From Clostridium hydrogenum (lineage in GTDB: Bacteria; Bacillota; Clostridia; Clostridiales; Clostridiaceae): a DNA stretch of 64,000 nucleotides. Shown here in pieces: positions 42,925 to 52,153 of this stretch. The number at the start of each line of letters is the position of its first letter. Position 1 is the stretch's first letter. The notes beneath the pieces were generated by a model that did no database searches, was not told where the DNA came from, and saw nothing but the letters and a program-made list of their open reading frames with translations. Both the position numbers and the translations under genes were made by a program. Where the stretch lies: assembly GCF_021432385.1 (NCBI RefSeq), contig NZ_JAEACT010000005.1, positions 1 to 64,000 of the forward strand, written 5' to 3'.

Positions 42925-43800
42925 TTATTTCCTACCAATGGTTTCTCCCATGAGAACTTGAGTTTCGTATCCGAGTTTTGTTTGCTCTAAAATATCCTCA
43001 TCTATTTTGGCAGCACCCTTTTCTAAAAATAGTACTATGGTTGAACCGCCAAATTTGAAGTAACCTTTTTCATCACCTTTTTCTACTCTAGTCTCAGGAG
43101 TATATGTTTGAATGATGGTTCCAACGCAGGTTGCACCAACCTCAATATAAAGTACATCTTTAAAATTATCTGAATGAAGAATACTCCATTCTCTTTTATT
43201 TTCACAGAAAAGCTTTTTTACCTTTTTTAACGCTATTGGGTTTACAGAGTAATAAAAACCATTAATCTTAGTTACTTTGCTGCAGGTACCGCTATCTAAA
43301 AAGTGAAATCTGTGATAATCAGTTGGGCAAAGTCTTAAAACTAAGCAAGTTCCATTTTTGTATTTTGAGGCAACTGAATCTTCCTTAATAAGATCTCTTA
43401 AGCTATAATTTATACCTTTAACTTGAATTATGTTTTCTAAATCTATGTTTTCATAAGCTAAGAGCCTACCATCACCAGGTGACATTAAGTTGTTTGAAAT
43501 TGGTCTTGCGTCTTTTGTAAGCTTTCTAGTAAAAAAATCGTTAAAAGATGTAAAATCAGATAATTTTGTTTGAGAAATTGACATATCTATATTAAGCTCG
43601 CTAATAAAATTTTTTATCTTAGATTTACTTGAATTTCTATCACAATACCAACCATATACCTTGGAAAAAAGCTTTTTCTTTATAAAAATTTCAAGAAACT
43701 TCATTCCAATAGGTGAGGAGTAAATCCAGTTTAAATAATTTTCGCCAGCAACAAGTTCTGTTTCATAGGTTTGTTTTTTCCTATTATAAAATTTTATCAT
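42925..43800 (-). CDS. psd: Phosphatidylserine decarboxylase proenzyme
   Basis: A 291-residue membrane-associated enzyme that makes phosphatidylethanolamine. The self-cleavage site is GGST in FKFGGSTIVLF, where Ser becomes the pyruvoyl group of the small subunit; many homologues have LGST. The catalytic histidines are in TDYHRFHF and the upstream SPGDGRLLA motif is conserved. The small C-terminal chain would be about 36 residues. GAGGATTATT precedes the ATG. pssA is not adjacent. Confidence 0.93.
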   Translation of the reverse strand: MIKFYNRKKQTYETELVAGENYLNWIYSSPIGMKFLEIFIKKKLFSKVYGWYCDRNSSKSKIKNFISELNIDMSISQTKLSDFTSFNDFFTRKLTKDARPISNNLMSPGDGRLLAYENIDLENIIQVKGINYSLRDLIKEDSVASKYKNGTCLVLRLCPTDYHRFHFLDSGTCSKVTKINGFYYSVNPIALKKVKKLFCENKREWSILHSDNFKDVLYIEVGATCVGTIIQTYTPETRVEKGDEKGYFKFGGSTIVLFLEKGAAKIDEDILEQTKLGYETQVLMGETIGRK

Positions 43801-43951
43801 AATAATCCTCTTTAAAAATTATTTTATTTTTTGGCTATGTTTTAAATAACCACTAAATTATAAGCTATTATATATAAGTGTGTCAAAAATTTAATAAAAG
43901 CTATTGTTTTATTTTATATTTAAATAGTATAATGTAATTAATAATTTGTAC

Positions 43952-43961
43952 TGACTGGTCA
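43952..43961. promoter_or_regulatory. TetR operator at the regulator's own promoter
   Basis: TGACTGGTCA (43952-43961), within ACTGACTGGTCATT, matches the core of the larger operator at 44812-44839 (ACTGACCAGTCAGT). It lies 51 bp before the TetR-type start, so the regulator probably controls itself. Confidence 0.68.
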
Positions 43962-44011
43962 TTTGTTATATGTTTTGAAGTTTTACAAAGTTAAAATTTG
44001 GAGTTGATTAT

Positions 44012-44578
44012 ATGAATAAAACAAAAAGGTCCATATTTGAAGCTGCAATAAAGGTTATTTCACAAAGTGGATATAATGGCGCAACTATGGATGATATAGC
44101 TATTAGTGCGGGAGTTGCAAAGGGAACGCTTTACTATCATTTTAAAAGTAAAGAAGAAATATTCAAATATGTTATTTCTGAGGGAGTAAATGTACTAATA
44201 GAGGAAATGAATGACGTAACACAGCAGGAGAGCAATCCCATAGATAAATTAATGGCTTTATGCAAAAGTCAGCTTAGAATGGTTTATAGAAACAAGGATC
44301 TATTTAAAGTTATTATGAGCCAATTATGGGGTGAGGAATTAAGACAGCAGGAGCTTAGAGAAATAATAAAGCTATATATAATGCAAATTGAAAGATATTT
44401 AAAAGAAGCTATGGAAGCAGGTCTTCTAAAGAAAGGTGAAACAACCTTTATGGCATATACTTTCTTTGGTGCACTTTGTTCAGGGGCAGTGTATGAAATT
44501 ATAAATGAAGATCAAAAGGAAATTGATGAAATAATTGAAAACATAACGACATATATTTTAAAGGGAATTCAAGCTTAG
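44012..44578 (+). CDS. TetR family repressor controlling the YhgE-like exporter
   Basis: A 188-residue regulator. The helix-turn-helix region is SQSGYNGATMDDIAISAGVAKGTLYYHFKSK (about 15-48), and the C-terminal ligand domain is helical. ACTGACYRGTCA-type dyads occur before this gene and at the promoter of the exporter gene 300 bp downstream, on the same strand. That makes autorepression and control of the exporter very likely. A dedicated terminator follows, so the two genes are separate transcripts. Confidence 0.9.
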   Translation: MNKTKRSIFEAAIKVISQSGYNGATMDDIAISAGVAKGTLYYHFKSKEEIFKYVISEGVNVLIEEMNDVTQQESNPIDKLMALCKSQLRMVYRNKDLFKVIMSQLWGEELRQQELREIIKLYIMQIERYLKEAMEAGLLKKGETTFMAYTFFGALCSGAVYEIINEDQKEIDEIIENITTYILKGIQA

Positions 44579-44606
44579 GAATCGATGAAAATCGGTTCTT
44601 TTTTTT
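44578..44606 (+). terminator. Terminator after TetR gene
   Basis: GGAATCGAT and ATCGGTTC form a stem with a GAAA loop and an eight-T run. Confidence 0.88.
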
Positions 44607-44611
44607 GAAAT

Positions 44612-44685
44612 ACATTTAAATTTAAGATTTGCCTGACGAAAGGAAGGCAAAGCAACCTTCATTGTGCATTGTGAACTGTGAATTC
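44612..44685 (-). repeat. Heptamer-bounded repeat, copy 9 (right half only)
   Basis: Contains the right-hand core TTTAAGATTTGCCTGACGAAAGG, AAGGCAAAGCAACCTTC, then edge heptamers ATTGTGCATTG, TGAACTG and TGAATTC. The left half, including three hairpins, is absent. Confidence 0.82.
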
Positions 44686-44785
44686 AGTAAGTTAGTTACT
44701 TCACAATTTATGTAAATGATTACATATTTCCAAATATTTGTCTTTATGTTAATGTTAAATATATTTTCAATAATTAAATAATATA

Positions 44786-44839
44786 TTGACATAATTGGAA
44801 AAAGAGCGGATAATATAAACTGACCAGTCAGTTTATATT
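44786..44839 (+). promoter_or_regulatory. YhgE-like exporter promoter with TetR operator
   Basis: TTGACA (44786-44791), 17-bp spacer and GATAAT (44809-44814). AATATAAACTGAC-CA-GTCAGTTTATATT (44812-44839) is a dyad with perfect 13-bp arms overlapping the -10 box. Its core is shared with the site before the TetR gene. Confidence 0.82.
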
Positions 44840-44881
44840 TATATTTAAGAGGTTCAAATAATCAAAAGAGGGGATGGTTTG

Positions 44882-47800
44882 ATGAATTTCCTTAGAATTG
44901 CATGGAGGGACATAGTTAGTATATTAAAAAACAGATTTATTAGGGTGTCTGTAATAGCAATTATAGTTGTTCCATTATTGTATAGTTTGCTCTATCTTGC
45001 AGCTTTTTGGGATCCATATAGCAAGCTAAAGAGTGTACCAGTCGCCGTAGTCAATCTAGACAAAGGTTCTACTAAAGATGGTAAAGATGTAAACTATGGA
45101 AGTGATATAGTTGATAGACTGAAAAAAAATGATGAACTTGGCTGGAAATTTACTAGTAAGGGGGATGCTGATTCTGGCACTAAAGGTGAAAAATATTATG
45201 CAGAATTTATTATTCCAGAGGATTTCTCAGAAAATATTTTAAGTGCAAAAAACGGGACACCAAAACAAGCAAAGATTCTGTATACGGATAATGAAAAAAG
45301 AAATTTCATAGCTTCTCAAGTCAATGGAAAAGTTGAATTGATGTTTAAAGATGATATTGTAAAAAACATAGCTGATGAGTACACAAAGGTTACATTTGAC
45401 AACTTGTATGATGTAAAAGATGGTTTTAAGGCAGCTGCTGATGGAAGTAAAAAGATTAAGGATGGTCTTTCTGATGCAAAAAAAGGCAGTGATGATTTGA
45501 CTAATGGTATTGGTCAAGTTAAGGATAAAATGCCAGAAATCCAAGATGGAACTCAAAAACTTTATGATGGTTCCAAACAAATGGTAAACGGAATTTATAA
45601 TACAGCTGTTGATAGTAATGGAAATCCATTAGGACTTAGAAATGGTGCTTATGAGGTAAGCAATGGACTTAATCAAGCAGCAACCGCTGTTGGAACAGCT
45701 CAAGGGCAGGTTTCTAATGCAGTATCAGGTTTAAGCAATCAAAAAAGCCTTATACAATTAATAAATATTCAAAATGCTAAAGCAATGAGAAATATTATGG
45801 GTGATGCAGGAACACTTTCAAAGGTTGATTTGAGTTCTTTAAATAATTTGGCACCTATGCTTACTCCAACAAATTTAGCTAGTACCAATAAGTTAATCCA
45901 AGATGTTAATGGACTTAATATTAATGGTATTTTATCTATGCCACAGCTTTTACAGTTAATGACACCTGAAAATATTCAGAATATGAATAAGTTATTAACT
46001 GATACAAATGAGCTTAGTCAAATTGATACAACAAAGCTTAAACCAATGTTAGATCTCATGGGATATTCAAATGAACTAAGCCAATTGCTTAGCACAGCAA
46101 CAAAATTAAGTAATATGGATATGACACCAATTAAATCAATAAGTCCACTTCTCAATACAAAGAATGCAGCAGTTTTAAATGGACTACTTAAAGGAGCACA
46201 AGACAACTTTGGAGGAGCACAAGGAAGTGCTACACTTCAATTTATACAACAACAGCAAACAGCTTCAGCAGCATATGTACAGAAAGCAGATGAGTTTGGT
46301 AAAGAATATAGTGAGGTAAGTGCTAAGGTTAATGATCCGTCAGTACCAGCTGATGAGAAAATCAAAGAACTTAATACTTTGCTTGGACAATACTATGCTC
46401 TTACTACATTTACGGATACTACAATGAAGAGTTCAGCAGGAACAATGAAGCAAATGTCAGATACTTTAGGCAGCATGAATACACTTATTAATGCTAATAG
46501 TAAGCTTATAAGTGGAACACAGAGCGCATTAACAGCTTCAAACATTAATTCTATAAATGCAATGCTTGTTAATTTAGAAAAAGCACAAGAACAAATTAGC
46601 TCTTCAGAAACGCAAAATGCAATAAAGGCTGTTAACAGTGCAATGACATCTGAAAATGTAAGTTATATACAAAGCACATTACAAAAGCTTTTATCAATGA
46701 AAAGTGATTTAGACAACAATAGTGAAAGCCTAAAAACTGTTGGAACTTTATTAACAGCACTTAATGCAGATAAGGATTCTTTAGCTAAAATAGCTGCATT
46801 ACAAAGTGATTTAAAGGCTTCAGCACCTATGATTTCAACAATTTCTACTGCAATGAGTGATCCAAGTATTCAAGCACAAATTGCAAATGCACCTCAGCTA
46901 TTAGGTCAAGTTACCAAAGTTCAAAAAGAATTAAAGGATAATCAAGAACTTCTTAATATTGCGCAGGATGCATTAAATGATGGAAATGTTCAAAGAGCAC
47001 AAAATTTAATTTCAAATATTCCTACTGTAAGTGGTCAATTTAATCAATTAGCTTCAGGTTTAAATCAGCTTAATAATGGAGCAAAAGCTTTAGCAGGGGG
47101 AATAGATACACTTGGAAATGGAGCAAATAAAGTGGCTGCTGGACTTAATACGCTAAATAGCGGAATGCCTACGCTTAAAGATGGAGCTAATAAGTTATAT
47201 GATGGTTCAACGCAGCTTAATGATGGACTTGGTAAGCTCTATGACGGTTCTGATGAACTTAGTACTAAATTAAAAGATGGTTCTGATAAGATAAATAAAA
47301 ACCTTGTAAATTCAAGTAGTACTATGGGTAAGTTTGTTTCTGATCCAGTTTCAGTAAAAAATACTCCATTTGGAGAAGTTAAAAATTACGGAACAGGCTT
47401 TACACCATATTTTATACCTCTTTCTTTATGGGTTGGAGCATTAATGATGTTCTTTGTTATAACAGACAAAGTTGATGATGATCTTGATGCAAGCCCAGCA
47501 TCAGTTGTAGCAGGAAAGTTTTTATCCTATGGATATATAGGAATATTCCAAGCAGTTTTAGTAAGTGCAGTAGTACTTACCCTGGGATTACATCCTAAAA
47601 ACTTATTATTATATTTCTTGTTTAATATATTTATGTCCTATGTATTTATAGCGATAATTCAATGTCTCGTATTCTTACTTGGTCAAGCAGGAAGATTGCT
47701 TTCAATAGCACTTTTAATAGTTCAGCTTACTTCTTGCGCAGGTACTTTCCCATTGGAAGTTGTACCTAAATTCTTTAAAGTAATGAATCCATTTATGCCA

Positions 47801-47986
47801 TTTACTTATTGCACATCTGCTCTAAGGGAATTGATAGCTGGTATAGATTATTCAGTACTTACAAAGGATACAGTTATACTTGCAGCAACGATGTTTGTAT
47901 TCTTAGGAGTTTCAATGGTATTTAAGGGGCATGCAGATAGAATGCAAGAAATAATACACGAAAAGAAAGAAAGTATAGGAATGTAA
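44882..47986 (+). CDS. YhgE/Pip-family membrane exporter
   Basis: A protein of about 1034 residues. One N-terminal helix (about 20-40) is followed by an N-terminal YhgE domain (VPVAVVNLDKGS) and then a very large extracytoplasmic region (to about 830). That region has LxDGxxxLxxG repeats (LYDGSKQMVNG, LYDGSTQLNDGLGKLYDGSDEL) and coiled-coil segments. Five to six C-terminal ABC-2-like helices follow. Relatives include phage infection protein Pip and EsaA-like proteins; the family is linked to export of lipophilic or peptide substrates. The ATG at 44882 has GAGGGGATGG. It is longer than B. subtilis YhgE by remembered length. Confidence 0.85.
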   Translation: MNFLRIAWRDIVSILKNRFIRVSVIAIIVVPLLYSLLYLAAFWDPYSKLKSVPVAVVNLDKGSTKDGKDVNYGSDIVDRLKKNDELGWKFTSKGDADSGTKGEKYYAEFIIPEDFSENILSAKNGTPKQAKILYTDNEKRNFIASQVNGKVELMFKDDIVKNIADEYTKVTFDNLYDVKDGFKAAADGSKKIKDGLSDAKKGSDDLTNGIGQVKDKMPEIQDGTQKLYDGSKQMVNGIYNTAVDSNGNPLGLRNGAYEVSNGLNQAATAVGTAQGQVSNAVSGLSNQKSLIQLINIQNAKAMRNIMGDAGTLSKVDLSSLNNLAPMLTPTNLASTNKLIQDVNGLNINGILSMPQLLQLMTPENIQNMNKLLTDTNELSQIDTTKLKPMLDLMGYSNELSQLLSTATKLSNMDMTPIKSISPLLNTKNAAVLNGLLKGAQDNFGGAQGSATLQFIQQQQTASAAYVQKADEFGKEYSEVSAKVNDPSVPADEKIKELNTLLGQYYALTTFTDTTMKSSAGTMKQMSDTLGSMNTLINANSKLISGTQSALTASNINSINAMLVNLEKAQEQISSSETQNAIKAVNSAMTSENVSYIQSTLQKLLSMKSDLDNNSESLKTVGTLLTALNADKDSLAKIAALQSDLKASAPMISTISTAMSDPSIQAQIANAPQLLGQVTKVQKELKDNQELLNIAQDALNDGNVQRAQNLISNIPTVSGQFNQLASGLNQLNNGAKALAGGIDTLGNGANKVAAGLNTLNSGMPTLKDGANKLYDGSTQLNDGLGKLYDGSDELSTKLKDGSDKINKNLVNSSSTMGKFVSDPVSVKNTPFGEVKNYGTGFTPYFIPLSLWVGALMMFFVITDKVDDDLDASPASVVAGKFLSYGYIGIFQAVLVSAVVLTLGLHPKNLLLYFLFNIFMSYVFIAIIQCLVFLLGQAGRLLSIALLIVQLTSCAGTFPLEVVPKFFKVMNPFMPFTYCTSALRELIAGIDYSVLTKDTVILAATMFVFLGVSMVFKGHADRMQEIIHEKKESIGM

Positions 47987-47989
47987 TGA

Positions 47990-48028
47990 GATTTTGGGGG
48001 GAACATACCCCCTGAAATCTTTTTTTTA
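47990..48028 (+). terminator. Terminator after YhgE-like gene
   Basis: GATTTTGGGGG pairs with CCCCCTGAAATC around a short loop, followed by eight T. Confidence 0.88.
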
Positions 48029-48154
48029 TAAAAAATGCAATTATAATAACACATTTATTCTGTAATGATCATCAAGGTTACCAATAGAAAACAAGCAGTA
48101 TATTTCATATGGGATTAGTGGTTTGATTTGACAATATTATTTAAATAAAAGATA

Positions 48155-48212
48155 TTGACAAGAAATATATTAGGTGATAACATAATAAATATAATTTCTG
48201 AATACGTATTCA
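48155..48212 (+). promoter_or_regulatory. Promoter and LacI-type operator of the sugar ABC operon
   Basis: TTGACA (48155-48160), 17-bp spacer and TAACAT (48178-48183), with a second TATAAT at 48190-48195. The perfect palindrome TGAATACGTATTCA (48199-48212) lies just downstream. The same sequence occurs at 54362, before the sugar-kinase gene. The rest of the 370-bp gap holds no gene; a further imperfect dyad with ACATGTTTCA lies near 48284-48330. Confidence 0.8.
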
Positions 48213-48398
48213 CAAGATTCACAAGATTCCAAAGCAAAGAGGAATTTTATTGGATATGGTTACTAGCTTAATCATCAATTTATACATGTTTCATAACTTT
48301 TTGAACATAAAATTTTGAAACATGTATAGACTAAATCCTAGTATAGTAATCGTTTAATTAATCTTTATTTTGAAAACTAATATTAAAGGGGGATGTCT

Positions 48399-49325
48399 AT
48401 GACTTTGAATAAGGGTAAAACTAATGTTAAAAAGTTGAAGTATATTAGAGAGAATTATCAGTTATATTTGTTTATATTACCTGCAGTTGTACTTACCATT
48501 ATATTTAAGTATATACCCATGTATGGAACAATAATTGCATTTAAGGATTTTAACCCCTTAAAGGGTATAATGGGAAGTCCTTGGATTGGGATGGCTAATT
48601 TTCAGAAGTTTATGAGTACGCCAGATTTCATGAATTTGTTGGTAAATACTTTGAAGGTAAGTGTTTATGGTTTATTAATTGGCTTTCCAGTTCCTATTAT
48701 TCTGGCACTTATGCTCAATAGAGTTAAAAGTGTAGGACTTAAGAAAAAAATTCAACTTATTATATACGCCCCAAATTTTATTTCTGTTGTAGTTATTGCA
48801 GGTATGATTTTTATCTTTTTATCTCCAGTAGGACCTATTAATAAGATTATCACTATGCTTGGTTTCAAAAGTATAGATTTTATGAGCGAACCTGGTTGGT
48901 TTAGACCGGTTTATATTATAAGTGGTATTTGGCAGACTGCAGGATGGTCATCTATAGTATATCTTGCTTCACTTTCTAATGTCGGACAAGATTTATTGGA
49001 TGCTGCAGTTATAGATGGAGCAAATATTTTTCAACAAATCAGACATGTAGATTTACCTGCTATTAAACCTATTGTGGTTATACAATTTATTTTAGCAGCA
49101 GGAAGTATTATGAGTATTGGTTTTGAAAAAGCATTTTTAATGCAAACATCTATGAATATTACAACCTCTGAAATTTTGCCTACATATGTTTATAAGATAG
49201 GTCTTCAAATGGGTGATTACGGATATTCAACTGCTATAGGTCTATTTAATTCTGTAATCAATGTAATATTACTTATAGCTGTAGATCAAATAGTAAAGAA
49301 GTTAAATGAAGGTCAGGGCTTATAA
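48399..49325 (+). CDS. Sugar ABC transporter permease, LplB/YtcP type 1
   Basis: A 308-residue membrane protein with six helices. The binding-protein-dependent permease loop EAA motif appears as LDAAVIDGANIFQQIRHVDLPAIKP (about 200-225). The N terminus (NYQLYLFILPAVVLTIIFKYIPMYG) is characteristic of the LplB/YteP group that takes up oligosaccharides. The ATG at 48399 is preferred to that at 48393 because AAAGGGGG is then correctly spaced. It begins the fructan locus. No ATPase gene is included. Confidence 0.9.
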   Translation: MTLNKGKTNVKKLKYIRENYQLYLFILPAVVLTIIFKYIPMYGTIIAFKDFNPLKGIMGSPWIGMANFQKFMSTPDFMNLLVNTLKVSVYGLLIGFPVPIILALMLNRVKSVGLKKKIQLIIYAPNFISVVVIAGMIFIFLSPVGPINKIITMLGFKSIDFMSEPGWFRPVYIISGIWQTAGWSSIVYLASLSNVGQDLLDAAVIDGANIFQQIRHVDLPAIKPIVVIQFILAAGSIMSIGFEKAFLMQTSMNITTSEILPTYVYKIGLQMGDYGYSTAIGLFNSVINVILLIAVDQIVKKLNEGQGL

Positions 49326-49349
49326 TGATAAAAATACAGGAGGAGAGAA

Positions 49350-50234
49350 ATGGATAAGAACTTAACTAAAACCGATAGAGTTATATTAATTTTAAATAAT
49401 ATATTACTTGTTTTGTTAGTGCTTTGTGTATTGATACCATTAATATATATAGTAATTGCATCTTTTACACAGCCAAGTATGCTGTTAAATAATGGTCTGA
49501 CATTAAATCCTGCTAGTTGGACATTGGAAGGCTACAAGCGTGTATTTAAAGATCCAGAAATGCTTATAGGTTTCAGAAATTCAATGTTTTATTCAGCTGC
49601 ATTTGCTTTAATTTCAATTGTATTAACGTTGTTTGCAGCATATCCGTTATCCAGAGAAAATTTTGTGGGTAGAAAACCGCTTATGACATTTTTCGTTATT
49701 ACGATGTTTTTTAATGGTGGGCTTATACCTACATATTTGCTAGTAAAAAATTTAAATATGTTAGATAGTATTTGGGCAATTTTGCTACCAGGTGCCATTA
49801 ATGTATGGAATCTTATATTAGCTAGAACATATTTTCAAAACATTCCAAAGGAGTTAAGAGAGGCTTCTACAGTTGATGGCGCAAATGATACTCAATACTT
49901 TTTTAAAATATTAATACCATTATGTAAGCCAATAATTGCAGTATTAGTTTTATATCAATTTGTTGGACAATGGAACTCATATTTTGATGCTATGATTTAC
50001 TTGAAAAGTGCTAATTTGCAACCATTACAGATTGTACTTAGATCAATTTTGGTTCAAAACCAGCCTAGTATGAATATGGGAACCAATGCTGCAGATACAG
50101 CTCAGTTACAGCAAATAGCTCAGATGATTAAGTATTCAAGTATTGTTATTTCAAGTTTACCTTTAATATTAATGTATCCTTTTTTCCAAAAATATTTTGA
50201 AAAAGGAATAATGGTTGGGTCTATAAAAGGATGA
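49350..50234 (+). CDS. Sugar ABC transporter permease, LplC/YtcP type 2
   Basis: A 294-residue, six-helix inner-membrane permease of the carbohydrate uptake type 1 family. The EAA loop is ELREASTVDGANDTQYFFKILIPLCKP (about 168-195). It pairs with the preceding permease as the translocation channel. AGGAGGAGAG lies before the ATG, 24 bp after the upstream stop. The energising ATPase must come from elsewhere, as with MsmX in Bacillus. Confidence 0.9.
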   Translation: MDKNLTKTDRVILILNNILLVLLVLCVLIPLIYIVIASFTQPSMLLNNGLTLNPASWTLEGYKRVFKDPEMLIGFRNSMFYSAAFALISIVLTLFAAYPLSRENFVGRKPLMTFFVITMFFNGGLIPTYLLVKNLNMLDSIWAILLPGAINVWNLILARTYFQNIPKELREASTVDGANDTQYFFKILIPLCKPIIAVLVLYQFVGQWNSYFDAMIYLKSANLQPLQIVLRSILVQNQPSMNMGTNAADTAQLQQIAQMIKYSSIVISSLPLILMYPFFQKYFEKGIMVGSIKG

Positions 50235-50403
50235 TAATATTATAAAAATTTGTTTAAACTGTCTTTTGCAATAAAGTAATTTTACAAGTGGAAAATAGGT
50301 AGGTATATGTATTGCGAAAGAGTTAAATATAGGGTTAATGATTTAATATTAGCGACACAAATGCTTGAAAATTTTACAAAAATTAAATTAGGGGGAATTT
50401 AAA

Positions 50404-52044
50404 ATGAAAAAAATTAGCTTATTAGTAACTGTAGCACTAGCTGTAAGTATATTAGCAACAGGATGTGCATCAAGTGGAGGTTCAAGTTCATCAGGAACTT
50501 CAAAAGCCAAAGGTGCAAATTCATCGCCGGGATATGGAATTACCAATGTTAGTTTTCCTTTAAAGAATAAGGTGACTTTGAAGTTTTTGACACATAGTTC
50601 AGCATTAGCACCTAGTGATCCTAATAAGAAGTTAATCTTTCAAAGACTTGAAAAGGCTACTGGCGTTCATATTGACTGGACAAATTATACTGACGATCAA
50701 TTTTCTGATAAGAAAAATTTATTGCTTGCAAGTGGAGATCTTCCAGACGTAGTTTTTGATGGCCAATTTTCTGATAACGATTTATTAAGATATTCATCAC
50801 AAGGTGTTATTGTTCCCGTAGAGAATTTAATAAAGAAGGATATGCCAAACCTTGAGAAAATACTTAAAGCAAATCCCCAATATAAAACCATGTTAACAGC
50901 ACCAGATGGACATATTTATTCATTCCCATGGATTGAGGAACTTGGAACAGGAAAAAATGCTATTCAGGCTTTAGATGATATACCTTGGATAAATAAGAAA
51001 TGGTTAGATGAATTAGGCTTACCAATGCCAACAACTACAGATGAGTTAGAAAAGGACCTTCTTGCATTTAAAAATAACTCATCAAAATTAGGTGCCAATG
51101 TAATTCCAATGTCTTTCATGATTAATCATGGTGGTGAAGATCCTGCAATGCTTCTTGGAGCTTTTGGAATGGGAGATAACAATGATCATTATATGGTTAC
51201 AGAGGGTAAGAAGGTAGTTTATTCTACAACTGAAGATGGATATAAGGATGGAATAAAGTGGATGAATAAATTACAAAATGAAGGATTAATAGATAAAGAA
51301 GCCTTCACTCAAGATTGGAACACTTATGCAGCAAAAGGTAAAAATAATCGTTATGGAATGTTTTTTACTTGGGACAAAGCAAATATTGCAGGAGCAAATG
51401 ACGATTATGTTCAGTTACCTCCATTAAAAGGACCAAATGGTCAAGTAAATGTACCAAGAACTAATAATATTGGATTTGATAGAGGTAGATGCGTAATTAC
51501 AGGTGCCAATCAAAATCTTGACTTAACAGCTAAATGGATTGATCAATGCTATGCACCACTTCAATCAGTTCAAGATAATTGGGGTACTTATGGAGATAAA
51601 ACACAACAAAATATTTTTGAACTTACAAGCGATGGAAATTTAAAACATTTACCACTTAGTGGAACTGCACCTGTTGAATTAAGAGAGAAAACAAGTGTAG
51701 GTGGACCTTTAGCAGTATTAAATAGTTATTATGGACATCAAACTACAAAACCAGATGATGCTGCTTGGAGACTTAATATTTTGCAATCAACATATGTACC
51801 ATTTATGAAATCTACTTATAACTATCCTATTGTTTTTATGAATAAGGATGATCAGGCTCAAGTAACACAACTTGAGACAGCAGTTAAAACATATACAGAA
51901 AGAATGAAAGCACAATGGATTTTAAAGGGTGGAATAGATAATGATTGGAATGGTTACATCACTAAAATGAATCAATTGGGACTTCCTAAGTTACTTTCTA
52001 TAAAACAAAAATATTTAGATAATTACTTTAAAACTCAAAAATAA
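50404..52044 (+). CDS. Oligosaccharide-binding lipoprotein of ABC transporter
   Basis: A 546-residue extracellular solute-binding protein. The signal peptide ends in a lipobox LATGC with Cys21 as the lipidated residue; a Ser/Gly-rich linker follows (CASSGGSSSSG). The mature part begins with KVTLKFLTHS and has the large two-lobe size typical of LipO/YtcQ-type proteins serving LplBC permeases. Adjacent GH32 and fructokinase genes point to fructose-containing oligosaccharides as ligand (inference). 170 bp separate it from the permease gene; AGGGGGAA precedes the ATG. Confidence 0.9.
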   Translation: MKKISLLVTVALAVSILATGCASSGGSSSSGTSKAKGANSSPGYGITNVSFPLKNKVTLKFLTHSSALAPSDPNKKLIFQRLEKATGVHIDWTNYTDDQFSDKKNLLLASGDLPDVVFDGQFSDNDLLRYSSQGVIVPVENLIKKDMPNLEKILKANPQYKTMLTAPDGHIYSFPWIEELGTGKNAIQALDDIPWINKKWLDELGLPMPTTTDELEKDLLAFKNNSSKLGANVIPMSFMINHGGEDPAMLLGAFGMGDNNDHYMVTEGKKVVYSTTEDGYKDGIKWMNKLQNEGLIDKEAFTQDWNTYAAKGKNNRYGMFFTWDKANIAGANDDYVQLPPLKGPNGQVNVPRTNNIGFDRGRCVITGANQNLDLTAKWIDQCYAPLQSVQDNWGTYGDKTQQNIFELTSDGNLKHLPLSGTAPVELREKTSVGGPLAVLNSYYGHQTTKPDDAAWRLNILQSTYVPFMKSTYNYPIVFMNKDDQAQVTQLETAVKTYTERMKAQWILKGGIDNDWNGYITKMNQLGLPKLLSIKQKYLDNYFKTQK

Positions 52045-52070
52045 TTAGTGATTATTTGAAATTTATAAAT

Positions 52071-52111
52071 AGAAGTAAGTTATATGTAATTGATACATAT
52101 AACTTACTTCT
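52071..52111 (+). terminator. Perfect 18-bp hairpin between binding protein and GH32 genes
   Basis: AGAAGTAAGTTATATGTA pairs exactly with TACATATAACTTACTTCT around a 5-nt loop. There is no T run, so it may be an mRNA 3'-end stabiliser that raises the binding-protein level, rather than a true terminator. Confidence 0.7.
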
Positions 52112-52153
52112 ATACATCAAAAAAATATATGTAATTTAAATGGAGGAAAAAAT

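Noticed and set aside
44612..44685. Riboswitch in the leader region of the YhgE-like gene
   Set aside because: The sequence matches half of the repeat family and lies upstream of the promoter, so it is not in the transcript leader.
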